A DNA stretch of 64,000 nucleotides from Halobacillus kuroshimensis DSM 18393 (GTDB lineage: Bacteria > Bacillota > Bacilli > Bacillales > Halobacillaceae), in NCBI RefSeq assembly GCF_000425705.1, contig NZ_AUDY01000009.1:186001-250000 (forward strand), read 5' to 3'. Below are positions 43,208 through 52,474 of this stretch, in pieces. The notes below the pieces were generated by a model. It saw nothing but the letters and a program-made list of their open reading frames with translations, ran no database searches and was not told where the DNA came from. The first letter of the stretch is position 1; each line of letters opens with the position of its first letter. The translations under genes were made by a program, and so were the position numbers.

Positions 43208-44542
43208 ATGGCAGGCAAGTGGTTGAAGATTTCTGTCCTTATTATGGCTTTTGTGTTCATTCTAACAGGATGCTCGGATGAATCAGGTGGTGAAGCCGGT
43301 GCGAATTCTGATCAAACGGAAATCACGTTAGGATTTTATTCCTCAGGCAGTGCGGATGAGAAAATGAATGAACTAATCGAGAAGTTTGAGGCGGAACACC
43401 CCGACATCAAGGTCAACACGCAGAATGCTCCGTATCAACAGTTCTTTCAAAAGCTGGATACTCAAATTGCAGGAGGAACCGCACCTGATGTCTGGTTGTC
43501 TGACGGGGTGTTCGTACAGAAATATGCAGAACGTGGAGCAGCGAAGGACCTGACGGAGTGGATCAATGAAGATTTAAACAAAGATGAATACTATGGTTTG
43601 GATTTCAATAAAGACTCAGATGGAAAGTATTGGGGCGTCCCTCAAGGAATACAGATCGGTGCCCTTTTCTACAACAAAGACATGTTCGATCAAGCGGGTG
43701 TTGATTATCCAGACGAAAACTGGACGTGGGAAGACCTGAAAGAAGCCGGTGCCAAGTTGACGATGGATACGGAGGGTAAAAAAGCAGATGATGCTTCGTT
43801 CAAACCGGATAGTGTGAAGCAGTATGGTTTAACGTTCTTCAATATTACAGAAGGCTGGATGCCTGTGATGAAGTCTTATGGTGGAGGCGTACTCGGGGAA
43901 GATTTACGGAACTCGATTGTTGATTCGGAAGAGAACAAGGAAGCGGTCAACTATATCGTCGATGGAATGGAACGTGGAATTTTCACAGACCCTTCCGACC
44001 TTCAGGCATTTCAAAGTCCGATGTCTCCATTCCCTAGTGAAACAGCAGCGATGCGGATCGGGATTTATGCAAGGACGCTCGCCGCTAATGAAACAGGTGT
44101 GAATTATGATGTAACGGTGCTTCCGAAGGGTCCTGATGGAGAGAGGTTCTCACCGACCATCGCTAACTCATGGGTTATCAGTGATAGTGCGTCCGATGAA
44201 AAAGCGAAAGCGGCATGGGAATGGGTGAAGTATTGGGTCCAGGAAGATGAAGTGCAAAAAGAATGGGCGGCTTTAGGTGAAGCGGTGCCTGTGAAGAAAT
44301 CTGTCGCGAACTCTGACCTGTTCTTAGGATCCGGGGACAAACCAGCCAATAAGCAGGCATTCCTGGACAGCTTTGAGCATGCGGGTACGTTGGACGTCAA
44401 TGCGGTTTGGTCGGAATGGGTGAAGAAGTTCGGTGACAACATCAACCGAGCCTTTCTTAATGAAACGAGTGTAGAGGAAGCGCTGGAAAACGCAGACGAG
44501 GAAGTTCAGAAAGTATTGGATGAATTTTACGAAAACCAATAG
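43208..44542 (+). CDS. Carbohydrate ABC transporter substrate-binding lipoprotein
   Basis: A 444-aa family 1 extracellular solute-binding protein. The signal peptide ends in the lipobox LTGC (Cys about 22), so it is membrane-tethered outside. The fold signatures are NELIEKFEAEHPDIKV, GGTAPDVWL and WTWEDLKEAG. ATG 43208 follows AAAGGGGG by 7 bp; a longer in-frame ORF would run through the cre site and is rejected. It is the first gene of an importer operon with two permeases immediately downstream. The ligand is probably an oligosaccharide processed by the lyase and hexosaminidase of this island. Confidence 0.94.
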   Translation: MAGKWLKISVLIMAFVFILTGCSDESGGEAGANSDQTEITLGFYSSGSADEKMNELIEKFEAEHPDIKVNTQNAPYQQFFQKLDTQIAGGTAPDVWLSDGVFVQKYAERGAAKDLTEWINEDLNKDEYYGLDFNKDSDGKYWGVPQGIQIGALFYNKDMFDQAGVDYPDENWTWEDLKEAGAKLTMDTEGKKADDASFKPDSVKQYGLTFFNITEGWMPVMKSYGGGVLGEDLRNSIVDSEENKEAVNYIVDGMERGIFTDPSDLQAFQSPMSPFPSETAAMRIGIYARTLAANETGVNYDVTVLPKGPDGERFSPTIANSWVISDSASDEKAKAAWEWVKYWVQEDEVQKEWAALGEAVPVKKSVANSDLFLGSGDKPANKQAFLDSFEHAGTLDVNAVWSEWVKKFGDNINRAFLNETSVEEALENADEEVQKVLDEFYENQ

Positions 44543-44554
44543 AGAAGAAAGTGT

Positions 44555-45577
44555 GTGGCTGATATGAGCGATAACTTAAAACCGAAGGATCACTTCCCTG
44601 AGCAGCAAGGGGAGAAAAAACAAAAGAAATCCAAGTTAACATTAGCCAAGCAGAAGAAACCTAAATCACCGAAGAAGAAGTGGTTGACGGATGAGGGGAA
44701 ATGGGGGCTTTTCATGATTTCCCCCTACCTCATTCAGTTCATCGTCTTTATTGCCTTTACGTTAATTGCATCGTTATACTTCAGTTTTTCCAGGTACGAT
44801 ATGCTGAACGCTCCGCAATGGATCGGACTTGATAATTATGACAAATTAATCAACGATCCGGTTTTCTGGAAGTCGTTATGGAACACCCTTTACTTTACCA
44901 TCCTGTTTGTTCCGACACAGACGATCCTCGCTTTGATTTTAGCTGCGGCTTTGAATCAAAGTCTGAAAGGATTGAAGCTTTACAGGATGGCTCATTTCAT
45001 TCCTGTCATTTCTTCCTGGACGGTCGTGTTGTATGTGGCGGATGCCATCTTCAACCCCCGTTTTGGATTGGCCAATGACTTGTTATTGAAACTGGGAATG
45101 GAGCCGCAGCAATGGTTGAACGATGAAGCCCTTGTCATTCCGGTGTTGGTCACCGTCGCTGTTTGGAAAGGAATCGGCTATATGATGATTATTTTCCTGG
45201 CCGGGCTGCAGAACGTTCCGGAAGATCTTTACGAAGCAGCAGATATCGAAGGGGCAGGCGTACTGCAGAAGTTCAGGCATGTAACGGTCCCCTTGATTTC
45301 TGGTACGACGTTCCTCGTTCTTGTCCTGAGTACCATCACGACTTTCCAAGCGTTTGAACAAATCTATGTCATGACAGGGAACTCCGGAGACATTACGGCA
45401 GCAGGTGGTCCGAATAATGCAAGTATGGTACTTATGCTTTACTTGTTCCAGCAAGGGTTTGCCTTCTTGAAGATGGGTTATGCCTCGGCCATTGCCTGGG
45501 TGCTGTTCCTTATTTTATTCGCCATTACGCTCGTTCAAGTGAAACTGCAGAACAAGTGGGTGCACTATGAGAAATAG
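44555..45577 (+). CDS. Carbohydrate ABC transporter permease (MalF type)
   Basis: A 340-aa permease. An unusually Lys-rich, charged N-terminal extension (about 45 aa) precedes six TM segments. The EAA loop contacting the ATPase reads YEAADIEGAGVLQKFRHVTVPLI. The start is GTG 44555 (weak AGAAGAAAG upstream) or ATG 44564. It lies 12 bp after the binding-protein gene and 20 bp before the second permease. Confidence 0.93.
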   Translation: MADMSDNLKPKDHFPEQQGEKKQKKSKLTLAKQKKPKSPKKKWLTDEGKWGLFMISPYLIQFIVFIAFTLIASLYFSFSRYDMLNAPQWIGLDNYDKLINDPVFWKSLWNTLYFTILFVPTQTILALILAAALNQSLKGLKLYRMAHFIPVISSWTVVLYVADAIFNPRFGLANDLLLKLGMEPQQWLNDEALVIPVLVTVAVWKGIGYMMIIFLAGLQNVPEDLYEAADIEGAGVLQKFRHVTVPLISGTTFLVLVLSTITTFQAFEQIYVMTGNSGDITAAGGPNNASMVLMLYLFQQGFAFLKMGYASAIAWVLFLILFAITLVQVKLQNKWVHYEK

Positions 45578-45597
45578 AGGATCTAGAGGTGTTATCT

Positions 45598-46425
45598 ATG
45601 AAAAATCCCAATAGGAAAAGGAAGATTATCAGTTATCTAATCATTACGTTCAGTGCGCTGATCATGCTGACACCTTTTGTGGCAGCGGCCTTGAACTCTT
45701 TAAAATCCTACACGCAATATACAGCGATACCGGTTGAATGGATTCCCAATCCTTTTAAATGGGAGAACTATATAGAAGTCTGGCGAATGACGGATTTCGC
45801 TCAATACGGGTGGAACAGTCTGGTTGTGACGTTGTTGTCTGTCCTTGGTGCATTATTCTCCTGTTCCATGGTTGCGTATGCGTTTGCCCGTCTGGAATTT
45901 CCTTTTAAAAATTCTTTGTTCGTCATGGTGCTCGGTACCTTGATGATCCCACCAGTAGTTATGATTATCCCGCAATTTATCATCTTTAGGAATATGGGTT
46001 TTTTAGATACGCTCGTTCCCTTATGGATTTTAGAATGGCTGGCTCAGCCCTTCGGGGTATTCCTGATGAGGCAGGCGTTCCTATCGATTCCTAAGAGTTA
46101 TGAGGAGGCCGCGAAGTTGGATGGATGTTCTCCGTTCCAGACCTATTGGAGGATCTTCCTGCCGATGTGTAAGCCACAGTTAGCGACACTGACGATTTTT
46201 ACCTTCATGACCAAATGGAACGAAATCATGGCCCCTGTGATTTACCTATCTTCAGAAGAGAAGTTCACGCTGCCCATCGGAGTGCTGTCGATGTCCGGCG
46301 CCTGGTTCGGTAAGGAGCAGTACTTGGTGGCCGCGGCATTGATGACATTGATCCCTATCCTGATTGTCTTCTTGTTCACAGAGAAGTTCTTTGTCCGCGG
46401 GGCCAGTTCATCAGGTCTGAAATAA
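45598..46425 (+). CDS. Carbohydrate ABC transporter permease (MalG/AraQ type)
   Basis: A 275-aa permease with six TM segments. The EAA motif YEEAAKLDGCSPFQTYWRIFLP is clear, as is the conserved WNEIMAP. ATG 45598 follows AGAGGTG by 7 bp. No ATP-binding subunit gene lies in this operon, so a shared MsmX-type ATPase elsewhere in the genome would have to energise it, as is established for many Bacillus sugar importers. Confidence 0.93.
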   Translation: MKNPNRKRKIISYLIITFSALIMLTPFVAAALNSLKSYTQYTAIPVEWIPNPFKWENYIEVWRMTDFAQYGWNSLVVTLLSVLGALFSCSMVAYAFARLEFPFKNSLFVMVLGTLMIPPVVMIIPQFIIFRNMGFLDTLVPLWILEWLAQPFGVFLMRQAFLSIPKSYEEAAKLDGCSPFQTYWRIFLPMCKPQLATLTIFTFMTKWNEIMAPVIYLSSEEKFTLPIGVLSMSGAWFGKEQYLVAAALMTLIPILIVFLFTEKFFVRGASSSGLK

Positions 46426-46462
46426 TAGCTTGACGATTCCCGTTCATAGGATGTGACTTCAT

Positions 46463-47377
46463 ATGAAAAAAAGGTTGTTGTTTGTCGGACAAAAAGAGGT
46501 TTGGAATAAAGTAGAGCGAGTAGCTGAAGAATTTCCTCTTCTCACGGTGACCCCTCTTTTGAAAGAGTCAGATAGAGATCCAAGTTTGGAGAGTCTCTCT
46601 TTATCTACCTTTGATGCTGTTCTGACTCCCATGTTTGAAAGTGAGAACCTGAAGAGGAAGTTCCCTGAAATAACGTTCCATGAACTGACTTGCTCTCCAA
46701 TAGCTCTGAATGCTGCCTTGACCAAGTGTCTGTTCAGCCAAAGCCGGGTTTCAGAAGGGAAGTGGAGCGTTGACTATAGGAGTAAAGAAGAAATCCGTAT
46801 GCAGGTTATGGAGGAAAACCTGCCGCTTGAGAACCTGGAAATCTTTGAACATAGGAAAGAGATGAAGGTGAACGATATCATCACCCATCATAAGCGTGGT
46901 TTGGAAAATCAACATATCACAAGTATCATTACCACTCATCCTCGCGTCTTCCAAGCTTTTCAGACGATGTGTGAGGAAACCCATTTGATCACGCCAACCC
47001 ACTCCTGCATCCGGAGAGAAATACAAAAACTTGTCGACCGATGGAGTTGTCTGGCACCATCGTTTCCTTACAGACTGGAAGGTCAACAGTCACTGAAACA
47101 CATGAAAAATATAGGCATCAGTGGAGCGACCATCTATCGTCTGATCGGGTTATGCCGTGCATTAGGCCGAGATAAAATGACAGCCGCGGAATTAGCGAAG
47201 GGGTTCTCCATCACCTTGAGAAGTGCACGCCGGATCCTTACGACACTGGAAAGCCACAGTCTCGCCAAAATCATCGGAGAAGAGCAGTCCGGAGGAAGAG
47301 GGCGTCCGAGATATATCTATCAAGTGGATTTATCTTCGTTTGAAGAAGGACTGACTTCCCTGTCTGCCCTGGGCTGA
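46463..47377 (+). CDS. Putative winged-helix regulator with unrecognised sensor domain
   Basis: A 304-aa cytoplasmic protein. Residues about 230-290 look like a winged helix: MTAAELAKGFSITLRSARRILTTLESHSLAKI followed by the GGRGRPRYIYQVD wing. Residues 1-220 do not match a domain I can name. They begin RLLFVGQKEVWNKVERVA and contain FDAVLTPMFES, which loosely recalls a Rossmann-like receptor half. It lies between the importer and the enzymes, all on the same strand, and so may be a second local regulator besides the two-component system. Function is inferred. Confidence 0.7.
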   Translation: MKKRLLFVGQKEVWNKVERVAEEFPLLTVTPLLKESDRDPSLESLSLSTFDAVLTPMFESENLKRKFPEITFHELTCSPIALNAALTKCLFSQSRVSEGKWSVDYRSKEEIRMQVMEENLPLENLEIFEHRKEMKVNDIITHHKRGLENQHITSIITTHPRVFQAFQTMCEETHLITPTHSCIRREIQKLVDRWSCLAPSFPYRLEGQQSLKHMKNIGISGATIYRLIGLCRALGRDKMTAAELAKGFSITLRSARRILTTLESHSLAKIIGEEQSGGRGRPRYIYQVDLSSFEEGLTSLSALG

Positions 47378-47405
47378 ATGGATTGTTAATGAAAGGAAGT
47401 GTACG

Positions 47406-48182
47406 ATGAGTCGATTTTTAATGAATACCGTCCTCTTCGAAAGAAATCGCTGGGAGGCAGGTCGCAACCCCTCCCTTCGCGTCAGTGAGTGGATGGGAAG
47501 GATGAAGGCCGATGGTTTTGATGGGATTGAATTATGGGAGAACCATGCATTGAAAAGCTCTAACGAAGAAGTAAGAGCTCTCATAAATCACTCATTACCG
47601 GTTGAAATCTATAATTCTTATGTCGGTTTTGATGACGATCAGGACAAAGAAAGAGCGGAAGCTGCAGCCATGATTGACCGGTTACATTCGAAGCAAGTGA
47701 AGTTCAACTTTGGAGATTCGGAAGCCTCGCTGGATGCGTATATTCGTAATCTTAAAGATTGGAAGAAACAAATCCCTGAATATTGCGAACTGTTATGTGA
47801 GTGTCACCCAGGGACGGTCATGGAAGATCCCAGAACTGCACGGGAGGTTCTTGAACAACTCGCACCAATGGACGTCAGAGCGGTCATCCATCCATTTCAT
47901 GTCCAGGTGGACCTGAATAAATGGTTCGATCATTTAGGAGGAAAAATCACTCATGCTCATGTGAGTCTCTTTAAAAACCATGTGTTTCATGCCCTGGAAG
48001 AAGAACCTCATTTCATCCAGGAACGTCTTCAAATTCTAAAAGATGAAGAGTATCGAGGGAGCTTCTCTATGGAATTCACCAAAGGAGTAGCTGAAGCGGA
48101 CGATACGAAGAAGGATATTTATGGGAATGCAGTAAAAGATTTCTCATACTTAAGGAAACAACTACAAAAACAGGAGGTGTAA
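47406..48182 (+). CDS. Sugar phosphate isomerase/epimerase-like TIM barrel
   Basis: A 258-aa xylose isomerase-like (AP endonuclease 2 superfamily) TIM barrel. Probable metal and catalytic residues are Glu in GIELWEN, Glu/His in CECHPGT, His in VIHPFHVQVD and Glu in SMEFTKG. GAAAGGAAG precedes the start. It is followed by a Gfo/Idh/MocA gene only 2-5 bp away, and such pairs commonly act in sequence on keto or inositol-like sugars. The reaction cannot be specified. Confidence 0.82.
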   Translation: MSRFLMNTVLFERNRWEAGRNPSLRVSEWMGRMKADGFDGIELWENHALKSSNEEVRALINHSLPVEIYNSYVGFDDDQDKERAEAAAMIDRLHSKQVKFNFGDSEASLDAYIRNLKDWKKQIPEYCELLCECHPGTVMEDPRTAREVLEQLAPMDVRAVIHPFHVQVDLNKWFDHLGGKITHAHVSLFKNHVFHALEEEPHFIQERLQILKDEEYRGSFSMEFTKGVAEADDTKKDIYGNAVKDFSYLRKQLQKQEV

Positions 48183-48187
48183 AGGTG

Positions 48188-49186
48188 ATGTTAAACGTCG
48201 GAGTCATCGGAGGAGGACTAATTGCTAAAGAACACCTGCAAGCTATTCAATCCCTGGACGAACTTCAAGCAGTGGCTTTAGCGGAGATAGACTCTTCCAA
48301 AAGAGATGCTTTAGCTGAAGAGTTCAGGCTGAATGGTTATACCGATTACAAACAAATGATCCATGAAACCACACCGGATATTGTCATCATCACCCTTCCT
48401 CACCACTTACATAAGGAGGCGGCGCTGTTCTCTGCCCAGCAAGGCTGTCACCTTCTGCTGGAAAAACCGATGGCCCTGAACTCTAAAGATTGTGAGGAGG
48501 TTCTGGCAGCAGCAACTGAGCACAACGTACAGTTGCTGGTCGGACATATTCAGCACTATTTTCAAGAAAACAAGAGAGCGAAGCGGGTGATCCATGAGCT
48601 TAAGCTGGGAGAATTGGTATTCATCAATGAGAAGCGTCATCTCAACTACTTTACAGCTGACCGGCCGGAATGGTTTCTGGATCCGGATTGCTCCGGGGGT
48701 GGCATCATCATGAACATCGGAGCTCATTGCATTGATAAGATTCAATGGGTGGTGAATGAGCCGTTTACGAAAGTTACCGCCAACTTGTCGTATACGTCAC
48801 CAGGGATTGAGGGAGCTGGATTGCTTCACATGGAGACAGAATCAGGGATTCCCGTCAGCGTTTCAATATCAGGTTATAACCCGGTCCCTAAGCAGCTCAC
48901 GGAATTTGTCTTCACAAACGGGATGATGAAAGTGGAGATAGGAAAAGGGGTGTGGGTGAGTAAAGGTGGAAAGTATGAACAAGTGTATGCCTCTAATCTG
49001 GACCACCCTTTTCAAGAGCAATTAACCGAGTTGGTGAATGGGATCACAGGGAAAGCTCCTATTGAAAATACGGGGGTGTACGGCAAGTCTATCATTCAAG
49101 TCATTGAATCCATCTACCAATCGGATCAGGAATCAAGGGCTGTACGGGTATCTCATTCGTACCAAGGGAAGGGGGAACTTTTGTGA
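48188..49186 (+). CDS. Gfo/Idh/MocA-family oxidoreductase
   Basis: An NAD(P)-dependent sugar oxidoreductase of about 332 aa. It has the N-terminal Rossmann motif VGVIGGGLIAKEH, the family EKPMAL motif with its conserved Lys, and GAHCIDKIQW in the substrate domain. The start is ATG 48188 or GTG 48185; AGGAGG is 7-10 bp upstream, inside the end of the previous gene. The stop overlaps the hexosaminidase start by 4 bp. It probably oxidises or reduces a released monosaccharide of the imported oligosaccharide. Confidence 0.9.
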   Translation: MLNVGVIGGGLIAKEHLQAIQSLDELQAVALAEIDSSKRDALAEEFRLNGYTDYKQMIHETTPDIVIITLPHHLHKEAALFSAQQGCHLLLEKPMALNSKDCEEVLAAATEHNVQLLVGHIQHYFQENKRAKRVIHELKLGELVFINEKRHLNYFTADRPEWFLDPDCSGGGIIMNIGAHCIDKIQWVVNEPFTKVTANLSYTSPGIEGAGLLHMETESGIPVSVSISGYNPVPKQLTEFVFTNGMMKVEIGKGVWVSKGGKYEQVYASNLDHPFQEQLTELVNGITGKAPIENTGVYGKSIIQVIESIYQSDQESRAVRVSHSYQGKGELL

Positions 49187-51060
49187 ACGTAAGGATGGAA
49201 GGGGATAGTGGAGAATTTCAAGCAGCCCTGGAGGAGCTTGCAGAAATTTATGGCTGCTCACTCAACAAAGAGGGTGGCTTGCGGATTCAGGTGAAACGGT
49301 GGGAGCATAAGAACCTGAAGGTCACCTTGAATGAAGAGGAAGGAGCTATTTTTTTCAATCAGCCGATTCATTTCTTCAGGGCGTTGGGATTATTGTTGAA
49401 AAAAGCAGCTCACACCTCTACTTTCACTATGGAGGAAACCCCACAGTTCACCATGAACGGAATCATGCTCGACTGTTCCAGGAATGGTGTCATGAAGCCG
49501 GACCAAATCAAAACGATCATCCGGATCATGGCCGTTATGGGGTTGAATATGCTGATGCTTTATATGGAAGATACATACGAAATCAAAGAGCAGCCGTACT
49601 TTGGTTATAGGCGGGGGCGTTACAGTCAGGAAGAACTGAAGGAATTGGACGATTATGCAGATCAATTCGGGATTGAATTGATTCCGAGCATTCAGACTCT
49701 TGCTCACCTGTCGACCTTCTTACAGTGGGACGGGAATGAGGCATTGAAAGATACATCCGATATTCTGCTTACAGGGGCAGAAGAAACTTATGAATTGATT
49801 GAGCAGATGATTTCCTCCGTGATGCAGTCATTCAGGACGAAACGAATCCATATCGGTATGGATGAGGCGCACTTGTTAGGGCGAGGACAATATTGGAAGA
49901 AGCACGGATACCGTCCAAGCTTTGAGATCATGAACGATCATCTGAAGGAAGTCTTGCAAATCACCCGGAACAAAGGGCTTGATCCGATGATATGGAGTGA
50001 CATGTACTTCCGGATGGCTTCTGACAAAGGACACTATTACGATTTGGATGCCCGGATTCCGGATGAGGTCATTCAAGAGATGCCTAAAGATCTTCAGTAC
50101 GTCTACTGGGATTACTATCATGAGGATGAGGAGTTTTACAGAGCATTCATGCAAAAGCATCAATCGTTCGGGACGAAACCATTATTTGCTGGAGGGATCT
50201 GGACTTGGAACGGTGTTTCGATTCATTATCCAAAAACATTCCGTGTCATCGAGTCTTCCTACAGGGCTTGTAAAAAAGAAGGCATACAAGAAGTATTCTC
50301 CACCCTGTGGGGGGATAACGGAGCGGAAACCAACCCTTTTCAAAGTCTTTTGGGACTGCAGCTGATTGCTGAACATGGCTATGATGAAGAGCCGGATAGG
50401 AAGAAGGTTAGGGAACGATTTGCTTTCTGCACAGGAGCAGATATGGAAGCTTTTCTAAAAATAGGAGAGCTGGATCAACCTCCAGAGTATGAGGAGGGGG
50501 AGTTGGAGCCTGCTAATCCATCCAAATACTTGTTATGGCAGGACCCATTCGTCGGTTTGTTTGATAAACAAACGGAAGGCCGGCCTTTGAACACTTATTA
50601 CGGAGACCTCCATCGTCAGTTGGAGGGTGCTAAGAAAAAGGTGGGGATCTGGAGTTGGATTCTGGAGGTTCCCAGTCAAATGTGTGCGGTCTTAAGCCTG
50701 AAAAGCGAACTCAACCGTCAGTTGAAGGCCGCTTATGAGGAAAAAGATCATCAAACCCTGCAACATATGAAAGAACAACTTCTGCCCAGTCTATTACAAG
50801 AGGTGGAGCGGCTAAGAGATATGCATTACGAACAGTGGATGAAAGTGAATAAGCCTTTTGGATGGGAAGTTCTGGACATTCGATATGGAGGGTTAATGGC
50901 GAGACTTCGGACAGCAGTACGAAAGCTCTCAGACTATTTGGAAGGTCACACTCCAGATCTTCCTGAACTCGAAGAAGCAAGGCTTCCTTTTTCATCGCGG
51001 AAAAACGGGTATGTCAGGTGCAATGATTATCGTAACATCGCATCGGCGAACCCGCTTTAA
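49183..51060 (+). CDS. Cytoplasmic GH20-like beta-N-acetylhexosaminidase
   Basis: A 625-aa protein without a signal peptide. The N-terminal GH20b-like domain (to about 85) is followed by a TIM barrel (about 90-430): GIMLDCSRNGVMK, MLYMEDTYEI, IELIPSIQTLAHLS and the catalytic Asp-Glu pair D227-E228 in HIGMDEAHLLGRG. A helical C-terminal region follows. GH20 enzymes remove terminal GlcNAc or GalNAc by substrate-assisted catalysis. With the lyase at 37.9 kb this implies an oligosaccharide containing N-acetylhexosamine and uronic acid. The GTG start overlaps the previous stop. GH20 versus a sister family should be checked. Confidence 0.83.
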   Translation: MNVRMEGDSGEFQAALEELAEIYGCSLNKEGGLRIQVKRWEHKNLKVTLNEEEGAIFFNQPIHFFRALGLLLKKAAHTSTFTMEETPQFTMNGIMLDCSRNGVMKPDQIKTIIRIMAVMGLNMLMLYMEDTYEIKEQPYFGYRRGRYSQEELKELDDYADQFGIELIPSIQTLAHLSTFLQWDGNEALKDTSDILLTGAEETYELIEQMISSVMQSFRTKRIHIGMDEAHLLGRGQYWKKHGYRPSFEIMNDHLKEVLQITRNKGLDPMIWSDMYFRMASDKGHYYDLDARIPDEVIQEMPKDLQYVYWDYYHEDEEFYRAFMQKHQSFGTKPLFAGGIWTWNGVSIHYPKTFRVIESSYRACKKEGIQEVFSTLWGDNGAETNPFQSLLGLQLIAEHGYDEEPDRKKVRERFAFCTGADMEAFLKIGELDQPPEYEEGELEPANPSKYLLWQDPFVGLFDKQTEGRPLNTYYGDLHRQLEGAKKKVGIWSWILEVPSQMCAVLSLKSELNRQLKAAYEEKDHQTLQHMKEQLLPSLLQEVERLRDMHYEQWMKVNKPFGWEVLDIRYGGLMARLRTAVRKLSDYLEGHTPDLPELEEARLPFSSRKNGYVRCNDYRNIASANPL

Positions 51061-51144
51061 TAGATCACAGAGGAGGGTGTGATAGTCAAGGTTGGCAACT
51101 CGTTTCTTAAGACGCAGGTGTATGTAAAATACAGGAGGGTCTTA

Positions 51145-52101
51145 ATGGAAAAATTATCTGAGAGAATAGGTTGGTTGACAGGTTTATGCGCAATGGCTGT
51201 GGTTTTCGTATTTCTTCCCGGAAGCATCTCAGCAGAAACAGCATCCGGCAAAGACAAAGCGATGTGGGCGTGGTTTCCGAATGAGGATATTAATACGGAA
51301 GAATCCAGGGAAGAGATGGTTTCCTTTGCGGAAGAAAAAGGTGTTAACATGATTTACTTGAACATTGGCGCAAGAGAGGATCTGCCCTATATCCAAAAGC
51401 ACCCTGAACATTACCAAGCGTTTATCCAGCTTGCCCATGCCAATGGAATTGAAGTCCATGCTTTGGATGGAGCGGCGGAATGGGCATTAGCTGAAAATAG
51501 ACATGTCCCCTTATCCCGTTTGTTCAGTGTACTTTGTTACAACCAGACCGCCGGAGGAGACGAGAAATTTGATGGCATCCAGTTTGATATTGAACCTTAT
51601 TTACTTGACGAGTGGGATACAGATGAAAGAACACAAGTCATCGATCAATACTTGAAAGGGCTGCATGTGATCGACTCTATCGTGCAGTTCCCTAAAATGA
51701 AAAGTGATTTTGAGTTCATGGTTGCTATGCCGTTCTGGTTTGATGGAGAAAAATATGAAACCACGTATAAAGGCGTAACCAAGCCTCTTTCAGATCATGT
51801 CATGGATACCGTGACTGATGGGGTGGCGATCATGGCCTACCGGGATTTTGCAGAAGGAAAAGATTCCATATCGTATCATACCGAGCACGAAATCCAATAT
51901 GCCAATCAGATTGGCAGCAAGATCGTAATGGGAGTAGAAACACAATATTTGGAGCCTTATGAGAAGGTGTCCTTCTTTGAAGAAGGGGAAGATTATATGA
52001 ATGACCAGCTGAACATACTAGATGAACTCTATGAGAATGAACCTTCTTATGCCGGTCAGGCGATTCATAAATATCAAAGCTACCAGACGATGAAGCCATA
52101 A
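51145..52101 (+). CDS. Secreted TIM-barrel, glycosidase-like protein
   Basis: A 318-aa exported protein. The signal peptide ends near GSISAETA. The mature part has a barrel-like pattern: AMWAWFPNEDI, GVNMIYLNIGA, GIEVHALDGAAEW, FDGIQFDIEPYLL (acidic D-x-E at a strand end, as in many retaining or hydrolytic TIM-barrel enzymes), MVAMPFW, GVAIMAYRDF and KIVMGVETQY. I do not recognise the family with certainty. ATG 51145 with AGGAGGG upstream is preferred over a longer ORF that lacks an RBS and a signal peptide. As the only soluble exported protein of this island it could cut the polymer outside the cell. No catalytic claim is made. Confidence 0.75.
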   Translation: MEKLSERIGWLTGLCAMAVVFVFLPGSISAETASGKDKAMWAWFPNEDINTEESREEMVSFAEEKGVNMIYLNIGAREDLPYIQKHPEHYQAFIQLAHANGIEVHALDGAAEWALAENRHVPLSRLFSVLCYNQTAGGDEKFDGIQFDIEPYLLDEWDTDERTQVIDQYLKGLHVIDSIVQFPKMKSDFEFMVAMPFWFDGEKYETTYKGVTKPLSDHVMDTVTDGVAIMAYRDFAEGKDSISYHTEHEIQYANQIGSKIVMGVETQYLEPYEKVSFFEEGEDYMNDQLNILDELYENEPSYAGQAIHKYQSYQTMKP

Positions 52102-52253
52102 CCTTGTGATAAGAGTTATAAATTCTGTTTAGAAAAGCGCAACTCCTCATCGCAATATAAAACCAAAGGCATTGTCACAAATTGAGAAAATCGATACGGC
52201 TGTTCTATTTGGCAGCCGTGCGCTGGGGATGATGAGTGGAAGGATTTGATTAC

Positions 52254-52312
52254 GGCATTATTGAAGCAGTTCCCTTTTCGGGACTTGCTTGTGATAATGC
52301 CTCTTTTTTTCT
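52254..52312 (+). terminator. Rho-independent terminator of the catabolic island
   Basis: Outer arms GGCATTAT / ATAATGCC and inner arms AGCAGTTCCC / GGGACTTGCT (one mismatch) form a long hairpin followed by a run of seven T. Confidence 0.9.
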
Positions 52313-52462
52313 GTATTCGGGCCTTTGTGTAAGCTTAATTTCACAGGCTCTCTTATGTCTTTCAGCATGCTGTAAGCATCAGACTTAAAATCTAATCACA
52401 TAAAAATTCAGAATAATTGTAGAAATCAGAAAACGTTTGTTGTAGACTAATTGTATATAGAA

Positions 52463-52474
52463 ATTGTATACAAT
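52463..52474. promoter_or_regulatory. Palindromic operator candidate of the GntR/FCD regulator
   Basis: ATTGTATACAAT is a perfect 12-bp palindrome 26 bp upstream of the regulator's start; a half-copy AATTGTATA lies at 52449-52457. FCD-type GntR proteins commonly bind such sites, so autoregulation and operon control are likely. Confidence 0.6.

Noticed and set aside
52420-52440. cre site in AGAAAACGTTTGTTG
   Set aside because: Several mismatches to the consensus in the right half; not convincing.
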